This document shows positions 37,910 to 49,310 of a DNA stretch of 64,000 nucleotides, one piece after another. The position numbers and the translations under genes were made by a program. Origin of the DNA: Henckelia pumila. Taxonomy: Eukaryota > Streptophyta > Magnoliopsida > Lamiales > Gesneriaceae. The stretch is taken from NCBI RefSeq assembly GCF_033568475.1, contig NC_133123.1:6997001-7061000 (forward strand), read 5' to 3'. Below the pieces are notes generated by a model. That model searched no databases and was not told where the DNA came from. It saw nothing but the letters and a program-made list of their open reading frames with translations. The stretch's first letter is position 1. Every line of letters begins with the position of its first letter.

Positions 37910-38463
37910 TGATGACATCCCGAAAATTCATTCGTCGTCTTTGTGAATCCTCCGACTGTCCTTGCCTGAAAATCATGAATAGACCGGTCAGGGGCGCCAG
38001 GATTTCTCCCGGCGTGACCCTTCCGATGCCTAAGTCAGGCAGAGAAACATGGGAGAAAAGATAGAGGAAAACATGGGAAACATCATGGGGAATAAAGTGT
38101 AGAAACTCCCTTCCCACGTTGTCTGTAATCAAGAAGAAAACAATATATATAATAAAAACTTCTCTTTCCTTCAGATAGTTGAGAACGTGTATTCATGTCA
38201 GCCCACTGATGTCCATCCATAATTAAAAGGGCGAGACACATGATCTGATGGGATGTAGCCCATGATCCGATAATATTGACAAGTCCAAGTCCGAGTGTAG
38301 ATAGTGAATATTTGTGAGGCTCATATTCAATAATAATTACAAAACATCACTTACCACCGATAACTTGCTTGTTATCACAAATTCCGGTCTAACTTCATGT
38401 GAAAAAATAAATATATCCCGAGATATTAGACGATATCTCGGAATATATCCCATGACATCACTA
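37910..38463 (-). repeat. 5' LTR of the LARD-like element
   Basis: 554 bases, followed inward by the TTGGCGCCG primer site on the minus strand. Confidence 0.9.
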
Positions 38464-38468
38464 TTGTA

Positions 38469-39772
38469 TATTGACATATATAAACGCTATCATTAAGTGA
38501 TTAATGAAAATAAGTGATATCAAGGATAAGAATTCTAAACTCTACGGTAATCAATTAAATACACACAATAAAGTATCAACTTATTTAACCTGTGTTGGAC
38601 TATATAAAGAGTTGCCACTTGTCTCATTCGTCTGTTTTTCTTTCTTTCTTTCTTTCTTTTTTTTTTTTTTTTTTTTTTTTCCCTTTTTCATTAATTTAAT
38701 ATAATATATCATATATATTTATATACATAGTATAATATACAATTTTTTCCCCTATTCAATCTTTTTATTCTATATAAAATTCAAATAAATATTTATAAAT
38801 ATTTAATTAATTTCTCGTTCACACTAATTAATAAGATAAATAATTTTATCACAAATATATTATTGATTTAAAATGAATATATAATCTATTTTCCCAACAT
38901 ATTACACATACACACATCACATGTAAAAAAATAAAATAAAATAAAACAAAACTCTAGTGTATGTAATATAATAGTAACACGTGAAAAGTATAGGGATTAT
39001 ACAAACGCCTATAAAATCTTTAATCCCAATTATTTTTCGTATTTATATTTCTTAAAATCAGTTTTAGATAAGAATAAACGATGAAGATCACCTTTTCTTT
39101 TTAAGTATATCTATCGAAAATTATATATTATATATATATATATATATATAAATAATACAAGTGATTCTTGTACGCAATAATATGGTTATCAATTTAATAT
39201 CGAGTATAATTTATTATATTATTATTTTTTGTTTCTAATTTTAAAACAACATCATACGTTGCGCACTATATATTACATATTACAATTACATATTACACAT
39301 AACAATTGTAAAAAAAGCGAAAGGTCAATTCACTCCAACGCAGAAAACATCCCCAACAAGAGGTTACAAAATCACACCTATTTTTATTTATTCACAAGCA
39401 ACAAATGAAAATACAGTTTACTCCCTCAATAACTTCAAAATACCCAACACAAAAGGGTGATTATGTAATTACATATTCTTAATCAAAGCCAGTATATGTA
39501 GGCCTTTGCCCATACGAAAGTGTCCCCTTCTCCAGGATCTATCCAACAAATTACGGCCCCTGTAATTCGGCGTCGTTTTGCCTGGTCTGACTTCTCCGGA
39601 TAAAGACTTTCGAGGTCGCCGGAGAGCCGACCCTATTTCGGAATTGGGGATTTCAATTCGGTTCTGGAGTTTTAATTGGGTTAGTGCCAGTGCTATTTTT
39701 GAAGTGCTGGTTGGTTTTGTTTCTATTTAGTTTTGTATGATTGTTTATTTGATTCTCTTTTTTTGGCAGGAG
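38469..39772. other. Spacer and 5' region of the lipase gene
   Basis: AT-rich, with a (TTTC)n/poly-T tract at about 38634-38680 and alternating TA at about 39128-39150. About 39500-39670 looks like a 5' UTR exon; a CAG acceptor at 39767-39769, four bases before the ATG, implies a UTR intron. Confidence 0.55.
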
Positions 39773-42700
39773 ATGGAAATAAGACGGTTGTTGGTCATTG
39801 CAATTTTTATATATTTTTTCGGATTTTCATCGTGCAGAGGTAATTAAGTATTTTGGGTTTTTACTTTTTAGTTCTGATTGCGGACATGAAGGGATATTTG
39901 GATGAGTGGTGACTCCTAAAATTCTATTTATCGAAAAATTCAGCATAAAATTGGAATATTTGTAGTATGAGTTTGTACCGCAGATACACTCTAACCCTTA
40001 TCGAGATTTTTGCCAATTTTTTTTTTTAAATAATTAATACTGTGTAGAGTGTAATTACAAATAAAGTTTCTGAGGAGGAGTTGATCGTTAAATTGGCAAA
40101 CTTTTATGATCCATAACTTATATACAATTCTCATTTTACAAAATGCAGGATAATCTTGTCCTGGTTCAATCTTTGATTAAAGTTGCTCTTTGCCTTGTGT
40201 TATTTACATAAGAATTCATCAACGTTCTGAACTTCATGACATGTATGATACTTGATATTTTTTTATGCAGTGCCAATTAAGTTTTTGCAGAGAAATCTCG
40301 TTATAAGTTAACTTTAGATGTTCTAATTAAAAAATTTGAATTGTTTACTTTATTTTGAATGAGAAGGTTTATCATTCTTATTGCTTAATTCTGTTTGGAG
40401 ATTCCTGCATCTCTGGTTCGCCTTTGCATATGAATTTTTCCATGCTTTATGTGCACAGAATTGAAGGTGATAGTGAAGCACAAGCATAAAACCAATTATC
40501 AGTTGGTGACATACAATCACACACTTGCAAAAATATTGGTGCAATATGCCTCAGCTGTGAGTTCATTCTGAACTATATTTTGGACCCATGTGTATGATTA
40601 AGCTTTCGGATTGAGTATTTTATATGATTAAGCTTTCTGATTGAGTATTATATATATCTTTAGTGTCATTTTAGTTTCTTGTCCTGAAAGATATGTTCAG
40701 TTGTGTGCATTCAGCATTGTGAGTTAGAGGAGTTGGTTGTTTCATTTTCCTAACCACCCCACCACCACCCCCCCTCTTTTTTTTTTTTTTTTTTTAAATC
40801 AAAGCAGCAAGTTTTCCCATTTCATCATCGAGTGTATAATTTTTTATAATGCCTCTTATTTTAAATAACGATTCTCTCAAGATTTTTTTTTGGATAGTAT
40901 TTTGTTGAGGCAACGTGCATAAGCGAAACTTTTGATGTATGGTATAACTAAAATATTTTTGCACTTGCAGGTATATTTGTCAGACTTGACTGAATTGTTT
41001 ACTTGGACTTGCTCGAGATGCGATGGTCTAACTGAGGTAAAGTAATAGACTAATAGTTACATAATACGTCATATTTTTTGACTTTAAATTGAGTAGCTAG
41101 TTATTACGTAATATTTGAATTGAAACTATTCTTCTTGGGTACAGGGCTTTGAAATAATTGACCTAATCGTGGACGTGAAATCCTGCCTGCAGGTTTGGGG
41201 AATTAAGTCTTCATTTTCATCATTTTTGTCGGATAAAGCATTATTTTTATGTTTTGTTGACTTTGTTTATGAGATTCTAATATTTGGTTGATTCTATGAA
41301 GGGATTTGTTGGGGTTGCGACTGATCTTAATGCCACTGTCATTGCATTCAGAGGAACTCAGGAGCGCAGGTTTGGCTTATTCATGCTTGTTGATCTATAT
41401 TATCTTCTCCACAGATGGTTGTTTCATCCCAAAGCCATTTTATTTGAATTTTGAGTTGAATGAATGAAAAATATAACACAACTGATGGACAATCTTCCAT
41501 GCTCATTATTTTGTTTTCACTGATATTTTTACCGATGCTTGTGTCTGTGAGCTTTTAGAGTTGCCATTTACGTAAAATTAATTTTTATAAACTAAAAAAT
41601 GGTTTTGGTCAGTTTTTAACTTATTTATGGGTAATTCTGTTTGCAGTTTACAGAACTGGGTGGAAGATTTGTACTGGAAGCAGCTTGATATTGATTACCC
41701 TGGAGTTGATGATGCAATGGTGTGTGCAACTAAATACATGCATTTCTTTTTTCTCTGTCTCCTCCACATGAGTATTTTGACGAGTTTGCTGGGTTTGCAT
41801 CATATTCATTTTATGTGGGCTTATTGTTTGGTCCAGGTGCATCATGGTTTTTATTCTGCTTACTACAACACATCCTTGCGTTCTGGAGTTCTAAATGCTG
41901 TAAAAAAGGCAAAGCAGTTTTATGGAGACACTAAGATAATGGTCACTGGACATTCAATGGGAGGGGCCATGGCTGCTTTTTGTGGACTTGATCTTCAAGT
42001 AATTCCAACACTTGATTACTTTCATTATCAACCGATTATTGGCTTTTACTTTGGTGCCGTATGCCTTATATTTATTTAGTTATCTTTTCTCAAAAGGGGT
42101 ATAGTGGAGAGCTCCTGTGGATTTTTCTGTGGTAGAAAAATACGAACATGATTCCAGAATTAGCCTAGTCTTTGGGCAAGTTATCGATCAAGAAGATTGA
42201 CCTCCTTAGTTCCGAATGATGTTTTGCGTAAAGTGCTTGGAGCTTCTATAATCTTAACTGTACGACTGTGTTTGATTTGTCCAGTCCAAAAAATTTACAC
42301 AATCGTTTCTTAAATTTTTATAAAAATATTGTACTGTAATGTCTTCATGTAGAGGATTCAAATTGAATTTTAAAATAATAATTCTTGATTAATATATGCT
42401 GAGATAATTCGTTTGATATTTTCTTTTTTGGAGTTTTTCTAAAGTACTTATCCTGTTATCAGCTCAGTTTTGGAGAACAAGATATTCAAGTTATGACCTT
42501 TGGGCAACCCAGGATTGGTAATGCTGCTTTTGCAGAATATTACAGCAAGGTGGTGCCAAATACCTTTCGCATCACAAATGGACATGATATTGTGCCTCAT
42601 TTGCCTCCTTATTACCGCCATTTTCCTCAAAAGACGTACCATCACTTTCAAAGAGAGGTACTAGCTTTTGGTGTTAACTTCATGACATATATATATATTG

Positions 42701-44020
42701 AGGACTTTTCAGCTGCCCAACAATATTTTCCCATCTCGTCCCCAACTAAAACACGTCCCCAACTAAAACACGGTACCGGGTTTTAGTGGTCGGGGACGAG
42801 TTGGGCATCATTGGTTGGTCAACTGAAAATTTCTCTCTCTATATATATATATATATATTATATTAATCTTTAGTTGCTCAATCTTTCTTTGATCTAGGCA
42901 TAGTATTTGATCTTAATAGACCCTATCAATTTTGCTTTTATGGAGTATTTTCAGCATGATGGAACCTGAAATATACTTTTATTATTCTTGAAGAAAGTTT
43001 TCAGTATTATCCTTTTCATCCTTTTTTATTGATTGCTCTCATTTATGTTGTTGGATCTTTGTTGTAAACTGCAGAACTTGTCTACTTTGTGTTAATGATT
43101 GCTTTAGTTTCGTACTTTTTATACCAGTATCTTAGTTCTTTGACTGCATAGAATGATAGAACCCCAAAATTAAGGACCACAACCATTTTTGAATCATGTA
43201 TTTGAGTTATTTTGGCCTTCATTGCTTCATTATTTTTCCCAGCTTTCTCCTTTATTGAGATATAAAATCTTCATGTTGTAGGTCTGGCTTTACAATATTG
43301 GGTTTGGAAGTTTGATTTATACAGTGGAGAAGGTCTGTGATAATTCTGGGGAAGATCCTACTTGTAGCAGGCAAGTATTTGCGTCTGAGCTTTGTCATAT
43401 TTCTACCAGTGAATTTTATCTGTTATTTTTCGTTGTTGCTGTTGTATGTAAGATATATCGGCGACGGTCTATTTCTACTTTTAGATAGTCTTGACCACCA
43501 GAGGTACTGGATGGTGATGAACGACTCTTAGGACACTAACTAACAATAGACTTAGCCAAGATATTTCTAAACTGTTGCGTATCCTTCACAAGAGTAATTG
43601 TAGTTCTCAAATTGCTTCCTCTTGTATCATCATTTTATCAAAATTTCAAACTTCATCCACTTCTTCCCCAAAATGTGGAAAGTATCCATCTTCCCCCATC
43701 TTGCGCTGCGTCTGAATTCTTTGGTATTCTCCTGCTTATATCATTTGTGATTGCTAGCAAGGCGGCAGCCTTTTGTGACAACCACTCTCTGATTCCTCTG
43801 TAGGTCGGTGACCGGGAACAGTATAACCGATCATTTGTCATATTATGGAGTTGAAATGGGATGTGATTCACCAAGTGGATGCAGAATTGTGATGGATCCT
43901 AATGTTGCTGCTTATGAAAAAACGGATGTTTATGGGAATTTCATTTTATCCCGGTATCCATTGACACCAGTTTTGAAACAGAGTACAGAGGGGGTAACGG
44001 ATCACGGCCTTTCGATGTAG
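39773..44020 (+). CDS. Class 3 lipase family protein (At5g18640-like)
   Basis: Ten coding exons: 39773-39839, 40459-40556, 40971-41036, 41145-41192, 41302-41369, 41647-41719, 41837-41998, 42463-42657, 43282-43370, 43804-44020; 360 residues. The first 21 residues are a hydrophobic signal peptide (RRLLVIAIFIYFF), so the product should be secreted or vacuolar. The alpha/beta-hydrolase core has the nucleophile elbow GHSMG (Ser180), with Asp236 (GHDIVPH) and His299 (TDHLSYY) as the likely triad. Cysteines around CSRCDG and CDNSGEDPTC suggest disulfides. The reaction is expected to be acyl-ester hydrolysis; the natural lipid substrate is unknown. The intron after 43370 has a GC donor. The neighbours fit the conserved chromosomal block. 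Confidence 0.93.
42715..42806. repeat. Small foldback in a lipase intron
   Basis: Arms GCCCAAC...CTCGTCCCC and GGGGACGAGTTGGGC pair, with an internal duplicated CCCCAACTAAAACACG word. About 92 bases, a MITE-sized hairpin. Confidence 0.6.
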
Positions 44021-44654
44021 ATTTGTTATCTCGTCAACTGTGCCGTTGATGTGTGTACATGACTCGAGCCGAATGGTTATTTTATTGGTTGGAGCCGTCA
44101 GCTGTCTCTGGATGGCGGCCTTGGTTGGGAAAGAGTATCTTGTATATAAATATTGTTAATATGTGCATATATCATTTTAATCCAAATATCTACTTTGTGC
44201 ATATACTTTATTGCTGGTGTCAGGTCTACTCAAATTTGAACGACGGATTAATGCAACATTCAACTGAAATTTAAAAGAATAAAAAATTATTTCGTAATTA
44301 AGCTTGTACTGAGTTACTTTTCTTGTATAATTTTTCAGTCAGTAATTCTTACAGAGGTGCGAGCTACAAATCTTGCCAACAATTTCATCGAAACACGATA
44401 GTGCAGGTACTAAAACGATTAGGAAATGTGTGGCAACCACCATTTCCCTCTGTTTGCCTTCAAATAATTTGGTGTCACTTTCCTGCATAATCATCACCAA
44501 TGTGCTTAATTAGTTTTCGAATAAATATAATGTTTCATAGTTTGAATCACAAAAATTTAAACTACCCTGTCCCAATGAAATCATTTTGCATGAAAGCATG
44601 TAGTTTCGCGCATGATTACTACATATTTGGCATGAAAATTTGAAGTTTGTTGCC
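44021..44654. other. Convergent 3' regions of the lipase and MGCGKSK genes
   Basis: No gene or repeat recognised; probably the two 3' UTRs facing each other. Confidence 0.5.
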
Positions 44655-45376
44655 TTAAAAATTATGAGTACCATCAAGAGTCTTCTCTTCTCCAGTGGTG
44701 GCAGACCCTTTCTCCTCATCAACCTTATTTCCCTCTTCTGCAAATTCATCGCCTCAAGATTACATAACAATACGATACATAATTACATACAATGGAGTTG
44801 CAAAATAACATATATAAACAAGCATTTTTACGCAGCATTTGTATGGAAGATGAGAACTTTTAAGATATACAAACCATTTTTGATCTCTGCTTTTGCCTCT
44901 CCTTCCACAGCATCATTCCCTTCTGTTTTCTCTCCATGCACATGCCCCTTGGCATGGGGCGAATAGTATTCGGATTTCCCGGATATCCCGTCGGAAATAA
45001 TGGATTCGATGGTTTCTTCATGATCCCTTATCGGCGAAAGGAAGTTCTTTGGAGAATGATGATCATTTTCAACCAAACCTTCCTCCTCTTGGACGTTTTT
45101 CGCCTTATCCTCGGCCCGCGATTCTCCGTTTCCATCTGCTCCATCCTTTTCCTTTGTATTTTCCTTTGTCTCCTCGATACAATTCTCAGTACATTCAACC
45201 TTCTTGATCAATGCATCAGGGCTATCATTTTGCTTCACATTTCCAAATTCTTGAACATTTTCCTCCTCTGTGGCCTTCTCAACAACAGGGTTATCGATCT
45301 TGATGGAATTTGAACTTTTGGTTTTGATAACAGTATTGTCTGTTGCAACAGCCTGCTTTGATTTCCCACAACCCAT
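44655..45376 (-). CDS. Small acidic protein with N-terminal MGCGKSK (unknown function)
   Basis: Two exons, 44875-45376 and 44655-44752; 600 coding bases, 199 residues. The second exon was chosen because splicing AATG|GT to GAG|GC keeps an acidic frame to a TAA; reading straight through the donor gives a hydrophobic tail unlike the rest. MGCGKSK is a strong N-myristoylation signal (Gly2) with Cys3 for palmitoylation, so plasma-membrane anchoring is expected. The body is rich in Glu, Lys and Asp, of low complexity and probably disordered. A TATATATA lies about 135 bases upstream on the minus strand. I do not recognise a domain. Confidence 0.75.
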
Positions 45377-46025
45377 TTTTGTTGTTGAAATGGAAGGAGG
45401 AAAGGATTCTTGAATTGAGAGGAAAAAAAAGAACGAAAGAAAGAAAAGAAATGATAGCTTTTCTTTAATTTCCTTTTTGATGCATCTTTCACCTTAATTT
45501 GTATACAATATTCATATATATAGGCTCCAAAAAAGGTATTTTTTTACTTAAAAAATATGGAATTTATTTCTTTTTGTCGAAATAATGTTAAAGATTTTAA
45601 TTTAATTTGTCACGATTTAGCATCCATATGAAAAAAATAAAATAAAATGAACATGGGATTCTAGCCTCTCACATAAACCACCAGAACTCAAAAGTCGTTA
45701 CCTCCTTCTAACAATTTATTCCCACAAACAAACGCGACTTTAGTTCAAAATGGAGAAAACGCAAACACTCGGATTGTCATAATCATATCAACAAATCCAT
45801 CGGTTTATTTTGGTAATCCACATCATAAAGAATTTAAAATATCGAATAATTATTTTTTCATCATTATGATGAATTTCAAATAGTCATTTCAAATATTTCC
45901 TTCAAATCCATTCTTAAATTCAAATCTGAATTCCCGACTTTCTTTATTCCATTTACATATTGAATATTCATCCACATTAATAACTTATATATTGATAAAT
46001 GATAATAGTAACTCTTAAACTGATA

Positions 46026-46222
46026 GGCCCCGTTTGGTTTCAAAAGTCAGACCAAAAAAACACTTTTTAAAGTTCTTTTCATTTAATAAAGTGTTTGGTT
46101 GACCAGAAAAGTGCTTAAATAAGCACTTTTTAAAGTCAAAATTAGAGCTTTTTCAAAAGTCAAAAATTATAGCTTAAAAAAGTGCTTTTTTTAAAAAATA
46201 TCTACCAAATCCAAACGGGACC
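46026..46222. mobile_element. Small Tourist-like MITE
   Basis: 197 bases with inverted ends GGCCCCGTTTGG and CCAAACGGGACC, and several AAAAGTGCTT words inside in both orientations. The flanks are ATA and TTA, close to a 3-base TWA duplication. Confidence 0.7.
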
Positions 46223-46380
46223 TTAGTTAGAGCAACATGATATTTAATCTCCGTTCCAAACGATACCGTTTTTCTTGTGATTTCATCTTTTTTTGTTCTT
46301 CACGTATATTTGTTTTTATCGTCGAACGTAGGTTGAATATCAACTCATGTTACAATGTGATATCCCATATTTAGCTAGAG

Positions 46381-46418
46381 TTTCACAAAATTTCACAAAA
46401 TTTTGAAATTTTGTGAAA
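46381..46418. repeat. 15-base-arm inverted repeat
   Basis: TTTCACAAAATTTCA and its complement TGAAATTTTGTGAAA separated by 8 bases. It could be a remnant hairpin; no terminator role is implied in a plant. Confidence 0.7.
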
Positions 46419-47245
46419 TAAAAACTGAAAAGTGCTCCCAAAAGCTATCTCAAATAATATCTTAATCCGATTATATTGGATATCAAAAGTTTTTTATATT
46501 CGAAAAAATAGATAAGTCTATGTTATTAAATTTCAATTTTTGTCCATTGTTTTTGTCTTTTTCTGGGGGGTAATTTTAATTATTTTTTCGACTTGACGCT
46601 CACATAAAACCAATGCATTGCTAATATACGTTAGAATCAACACTCCTAATTAACAATGACTAAAATCATAAAAAAATAAACAAAACTACAGGACTACAAC
46701 TGTGAGAGAGTGGTTATTACACTCCATTATTTGTTATTAACACTCCATTTAAATTGAAATTTGATAAATGAAAAACCAAAATGAGAAGAGGACAAAATTC
46801 ACTTTTTTTTGAAGCAAAATATTCAAAATTAAACACCATAAACGTTTACAACAGAAATTAACGAAGGTAATAACTCGACCTTCCTGACCAGTCATAGAAT
46901 CAGCTGCCCTAGCAAAACTATGAACCGCATAATTCGCTGATCTACGAACAAAAAGACAAAATTCACTTATTTTGTGATTTTCAACAATGTTCGTCTACCA
47001 ATGACCTGAAAAGGACTGTCAGACTGTCAGTTGTTACCAAAATTATCGGACGAAACTACGCTTTAAAAAAATAGCGCCCACGAGTTTTCACGTCACACAA
47101 AAAAATCCCATCAAAAATTATATCACATGAGAAATTAAGATCTTTATTTTCATTCTATATTCATCAATTGTTCATCACAAAAACTCCCGTCATTGATTGA
47201 TTATATACACATCGCTGTAAAAGATTGGAGCTTGAGGCTTCGTTA

Positions 47246-48601
47246 ATGGAGGAAGAACAGGCGAAACTCAGAATCTTAATGTTTCCTTACCCATCTTATT
47301 CTCATGTGTGTCCTTATTTCGAACTTGCCAAAAGACTCTCCCACAGAAACTTCCACATATATTTCTGTTCTTTTGCATTCAATCTTGAATCCATCAAGAA
47401 AACCACGCAAAAACAATTACCAGCTTCCATCGAACTCGTGGAACTTAATTCGCCATACTTGCCTCAACTTCCTCCAGATCTGCACACATTCAAGAATTTG
47501 CCTCCCAACATGGAATCCGCCCGTTTCCAAGCTTTTCAGATGTCAAGATCTAGCTTCTCCGAAATCTTTAATAATTTAAAGCCTGATTTGGTGATATATG
47601 ACTATTTCGAGCCATGGGTTCCGAAGATTGCTTCACCTCAAGGTATTCCTTGTGTTTTCTTTCCAACTGTGGGAGCAGCAACAAATTCGTATTTCCATCA
47701 TATACACACACATGGGAGTGTTTCTACTTTTCCTTTTCAAGAAATATATCTCCTGGATCATGAAAAAGAACGCGTAAAAGCTGCGGTGAAAGTGGAAACC
47801 CAAGATGCTGATCAAGAATTTGGGGATGGAACTCTCCGTTTGTCTAGTGAGATTGTTCTGATCAAAGGGTCCAAAGTGTTTGATGCAAAGTATATTGACT
47901 ATTTCTCTGTTCTGTGTGGAAAAAGAGTGGTGCCCGTGGGACTACTAGTGCATGATTCCGAAGGAGGAAATGAACAAGATTCAGATATTCTGCAGTGGCT
48001 GAGTGGAAAAGAGAGATCCTCCACTTTGTTCATTTGCTTTGGGTCCGAATACTTCTTGTCCAAGGATCAGATACAAGAAATCTCAAAAGGGTTGGAGCTA
48101 TGCGACGTGAATTTCATATGGGCTGTGAAATTTTCAGCTAAGGTTGATTGTGTGGCCTTAGAAGAGGCATTGCCTCGAGGGTTTCTCGAGAGGGTGAAAG
48201 GGAGAGGGATGGTTGTGGATGGATGGGCACCGCAGGCCAAGATTTTGTCAAATCCTAGTACAGGTGCTTTTGCTAGCCACTGTGGTTGGAGTTCTGTGAC
48301 AGAAAGCTTGTATTACGGGGTTCCGATTATCGGAATGCCGATAAGATTCGAGCAGCCTATAAATGCTAGATTGGTTGTGGAGGCTGGTGTCGGAGTGGAG
48401 GTTGTCAAGGGCCAAGATGGTGTTTTTACAGGGGAAGAAGTATCGAAATCGATTCGTAAAGTCTTTGCGGAGAGGAGTGGTGAAGACGTGAGGTCTAAAG
48501 CAAAAACATTGAGCGAGAAGATTAGAGAGGAAGAAGAACATGAATTAGATGAAGTGGCAGAGCAGATTGTGAAGCTTTGTTTGAAGAACAAGAAACATTA
48601 A
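47246..48601 (+). CDS. Family-1 UDP-glycosyltransferase, UGT94/91-like, copy 1
   Basis: Intronless, 451 residues from ATG 47246; an upstream TTG at 47225 is in frame but not a plausible start. GT-B fold enzyme moving sugar from a UDP donor to a small molecule in the cytosol. His20 (SYSHV) is the likely catalytic base and Asp119 its partner. The PSPG box is complete at residues 327-370 (WAPQ...HCGWSSVTES...FEQ), ending in Gln as in glucosyl users. The short N-terminal half and the HIYFCSFAFNLESIKK-type segment resemble UGT94/UGT91 enzymes, which usually extend the sugar of an already glycosylated flavonoid, lignan, iridoid or apocarotenoid. The acceptor cannot be read from sequence. A sister gene lies 2.5 kb downstream on the same strand. 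Confidence 0.93.
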   Translation: MEEEQAKLRILMFPYPSYSHVCPYFELAKRLSHRNFHIYFCSFAFNLESIKKTTQKQLPASIELVELNSPYLPQLPPDLHTFKNLPPNMESARFQAFQMSRSSFSEIFNNLKPDLVIYDYFEPWVPKIASPQGIPCVFFPTVGAATNSYFHHIHTHGSVSTFPFQEIYLLDHEKERVKAAVKVETQDADQEFGDGTLRLSSEIVLIKGSKVFDAKYIDYFSVLCGKRVVPVGLLVHDSEGGNEQDSDILQWLSGKERSSTLFICFGSEYFLSKDQIQEISKGLELCDVNFIWAVKFSAKVDCVALEEALPRGFLERVKGRGMVVDGWAPQAKILSNPSTGAFASHCGWSSVTESLYYGVPIIGMPIRFEQPINARLVVEAGVGVEVVKGQDGVFTGEEVSKSIRKVFAERSGEDVRSKAKTLSEKIREEEEHELDEVAEQIVKLCLKNKKH

Positions 48602-48624
48602 TCTCGTATTTCACAAACTTGGTG

Positions 48625-48725
48625 TTTTGAGTTTTAAGCTAATGTTATAATAAATGCCATAAAAATGTGGAGGTATCATTTATTTTAGTTCACCTGGGAG
48701 TTTCACTATCGGCCAAGAATGCTAT
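48625..48725 (+). repeat. Duplicated UGT 3' flank, first copy
   Basis: Shares words such as ATGTGGAGGTATCA, GGGAGTTTCACTAT and CCAAGAATG with 48998-49310. Confidence 0.55.
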
Positions 48726-48997
48726 CTTTTGTTTGAAGAATAAGCAACGAGAACTTGAATCAATTCAAAGTTAAGGCTGTTAAGAACTTTAGCTGATCTC
48801 TGGATTGGCTTTCTAAATGATTCAACTAAATATGAAGGTTTGTTTCTGTATCCCAAGTTTAGGTCTATAGTTGTGTAATGAACCTGTTTGGTTAACTCGA
48901 AATGTGGTCAAATCTCGAACCCGTGACAATATCGACTTTGTTGCATAATTAAAAACGTGATTTTGACCATTCCACGTCTCGTAAATCACAGACCGGT

Positions 48998-49310
48998 ACT
49001 TTGAGTATTAATCCAACGTTATAAAGGCCACAAAAATATGGAGGTGTCACTTATTTTATTGTAGTTAGGAGTTTCAATAGGGTTATTTTACGCTAGACCG
49101 GGTGTAATACATCATTTTATGTTTTTGTTGAAATATTCGTTCGAACATCACGAACATCACGCTGGAAAAAAAAATCAAGTGGATCCGCCAATAATTTATT
49201 TTTTTGTTATTTAGCATGATGTTCATGCCAAAATGTAAAGAAAAGATTGAGAGTGTTTCACCTGGCATGAGATAGAATCACATGTTTCACTATTGACCAA
49301 GAATGGTACG
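48998..49310 (+). repeat. Duplicated UGT 3' flank, second copy, interrupted
   Basis: Carries ATATGGAGGTGTCAC and TAGGAGTTTCA at the left and TTTCACTATTGACCAAGAATGG at the right; about 190 bases at 49082-49275 split it. That insert has imperfect inverted ends (CTAGACCGGGTG and CACCTGGCATGA) and may be a MITE. Confidence 0.5.

Larger units (their letters stand above)
33504..38463 (-). mobile_element. Non-coding LTR retrotransposon derivative (LARD-like)
   Basis: Two LTRs (33504-34059, 37910-38463) bracket about 3.85 kb with no recognisable gag or pol. The target duplication TTGTA is at 33499-33503 and 38464-38468. The primer site TTGGCGCCG (minus strand, just inside the right LTR) is the form used by many plant Gypsy elements, and a purine tract lies beside the left LTR, so the element reads on the minus strand. 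LTR divergence is about 5-6%, suggesting two to four million years. The interior contains two tandem-repeat arrays (34386-34800, 34990-35375) and a nested hAT-like insert (36906-37525). It would depend on another element for mobility. Fossil copy. Confidence 0.88.
45377..47245. other. Promoter region between MGCGKSK and UGT genes
   Basis: Divergent promoters for the MGCGKSK gene (left) and the first UGT (right; TTATATACA near 47200). Contains a MITE at 46026-46222 and an inverted repeat at 46381-46418; otherwise nothing recognised. Confidence 0.55.

Noticed and set aside
45235-45492. Minus-strand ORF overlapping the start of the MGCGKSK gene
   Set aside because: Different frame, low-complexity, and covers leader sequence; no homology recognised.
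47225-47245. Extended N-terminus of UGT copy 1
   Set aside because: It would start at TTG; the aligned ATG of copy 2 is at the equivalent of 47246.
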